Assembly (NCBI GenBank): GCA_028278025.1
Contig: JANQFE010000072.1
Location: 46,418-110,417 of the forward strand
Direction of reading: 5' to 3'
Source: Thermodesulfobacteriota bacterium
Lineage (GTDB): Bacteria; Desulfobacterota; WTBG01; CAIYCZ01; CAIRTM01
Length of the DNA stretch: 64,000 nucleotides
A program made the position numbers and the translations under genes. This document shows, piece after piece, positions 63,184-64,000 of this stretch; position 1 is the first letter of the stretch; the number at the start of each line of letters is the position of its first letter. The notes under the pieces were generated by a model. The model made no database searches, had not been told where the DNA came from, and was given only the letters and a program-made list of their open reading frames with translations.

Positions 63184-63520
63184 ACAATATAACAATACCT
63201 GTATCGGGATCGGATCCGAACAACACATTGTTAGATTAAAATAGGGACAGTTGTAGTTGCTCGGATAAATAGGATAAATAGGGACAGCGCCAATACTGTT
63301 CGGTATGAAATTTGATATATAGAGAATCGAAAGCTCTGAACAGGTGTGACATCTGCCATTCGCTTTGAATTTTTTGAATTTTCTTTTTTTACTCTCATAA
63401 TACGTGCATTTCGCCTGTTCAATTTGCTTTTTTGCATAGATCAAAAATCATACCGAACAGTATTGGGACAGCGCCTATTTTTTGTTGACAGCCACAATAG
63501 TATTTGAAAAAAAAACAAAT
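63184..63520. other. intergenic region with inverted repeat upstream of transposase
   Basis: 337 bases between the unknown gene and the transposase. It holds a perfect inverted repeat and the repeated phrase GGGACAGCGCC; no gene is seen. Confidence 0.65.
63292..63464. repeat. inverted repeat, possible REP-type target or end
   Basis: The arms 63292-63308 and 63448-63464 are perfect 17-base complements (AATACTGTTCGGTATGA). Both are next to GGGACAGCGCC in the same orientation. The spacing to the transposase start is about 57 bases. Confidence 0.75.
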
Positions 63521-64000
63521 ATGCCACGAATAGCTCGAGTAGTAGCCAAAGACTATCCCCATCATGTTACCCAAAGGGGTAATTACCGCCAAAAGGTATT
63601 TGAAAGAAAAGCCGACTACCGCATATATCTGGAATGGCTGAAGCTAAATACGGTTTGGATATATGGGCATATTGTCTCATGCGAAACCATGTACACTTCG
63701 TCTGTGTCCCCCGAAAAGAAGACTCTCTTTCCAAAACATTTAATATGCTTCATATGAGATATGCCCAGTACAAAAATCGCCAAAAGAAGGCCAGTGGACA
63801 TTTATGGCAGGGGCGGTTTTACTCATCGATCCTTGACGAACGCCATGTTTATGCTGCAGTACGCTACGTAGAGAACAATCCTGTACGGATCAATATAGTT
63901 AAAAAGGCCGAACAGTATCAATGGTCCAGCGCCCGAGCGCATGTAGATAGTAATTTTGAATTAATTTCATCTGAGTGTTATCTGCTAAATGAAATACCAA
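63521..64000 (+). pseudogene. REP-associated tyrosine transposase (RAYT), frameshifted, runs off the window
   Basis: The first frame starts MPRIARVVAKDYPHHVTQRGNYRQKVF at 63521, the typical RAYT/IS200-like start. Near 63640 the homology moves one frame: the second frame continues KYGLDIWAYCLMRNHVHFVCVP, MRYAQYKNR and GHLWQGRFYSS through EQYQWSSARAHV to the end of the window. The HUH pair is in NHVH and the tyrosine in MRYAQY. The usual PNHVH is RNHVH here. So the copy is either dead or needs frameshifting. Confidence 0.85.

Overview
The window looks like a chromosomal segment of a Gram-negative anaerobe, most likely a Desulfobacterota (delta-proteobacterial) lineage. This is inferred from the gene families and order (CarD regulator, ispD, ispF, cysS, uvrB, sigma-32, dnaJ), the large nonulosonic-acid and radical-SAM surface-sugar operon, and short palindromic intergenic repeats of a kind I associate with sulfate-reducer genomes. 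The taxonomic call is an inference; no rRNA or tRNA gene was recognised.

Positions 1-35,927 form one surface-glycan locus read entirely on the minus strand. It is headed by a winged-helix regulator (35303-35890) and a NusG/UpxY-type antiterminator (34745-35281). The regulator promoter carries three identical palindromic operators, TGTTCA-N5-TGAACA. Downstream, in transcription order, are: a putative 3-deoxy-ulosonic acid module (HpcH-type aldolase, KdsB-like cytidylyltransferase, 2-hydroxyacid dehydrogenase, SDR, HAD phosphatase; 30449-34531); a pseudaminic-acid-type module (pseB, pseC, aldo/keto reductase, SpsF, class III aminotransferase, pseG, SDR, phosphoesterase, ATP-grasp, pseI; 20481-30429); decorating enzymes (FemAB-like, DegT-like, methyltransferases, putative glycosyltransferases, three B12-binding radical SAM proteins); and a legionaminic/sialic-type module (LegB, NeuB, NeuC, a divergent NeuB with an SpsF-like partner, PtmE-like nucleotidyltransferase; 1-11871). 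Many genes overlap by 1-4 bases or lie within 20 bases of each other, so this is probably a single transcript kept open by the antiterminator.

Positions 36,000-46,211 hold mixed envelope genes: a membrane sulfatase/LtaS-superfamily protein, a secreted PKD-domain protein, a YkgJ-type cysteine-cluster protein behind a possible sRNA or attenuator, an MFS permease, rfbA-rfbC and a DUF2914 protein. Positions 46,751-56,124 are housekeeping (CarD-like regulator, ispD, ispF, cysS, uvrB, rpoH-type sigma factor, dnaJ, a BatD-like membrane protein). Several MITE-like palindromic elements sit between these genes.

From 56,125 to the end the character changes: repeats, a secreted alpha/beta hydrolase with a cysteine-rich insert flanked by a 160-base direct repeat that looks RNA-like, then a visibly A+T-rich island. 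The island starts with a 1,056-residue fusion of a zinc-ribbon DNA methyltransferase to a complete PyrK (dihydroorotate dehydrogenase electron-transfer subunit), followed by overlapping pyrD and an unknown small gene. The window ends in a frameshifted REP-associated tyrosine transposase with an inverted repeat upstream. The methyltransferase-PyrK/PyrD operon is the best candidate for an undescribed system.
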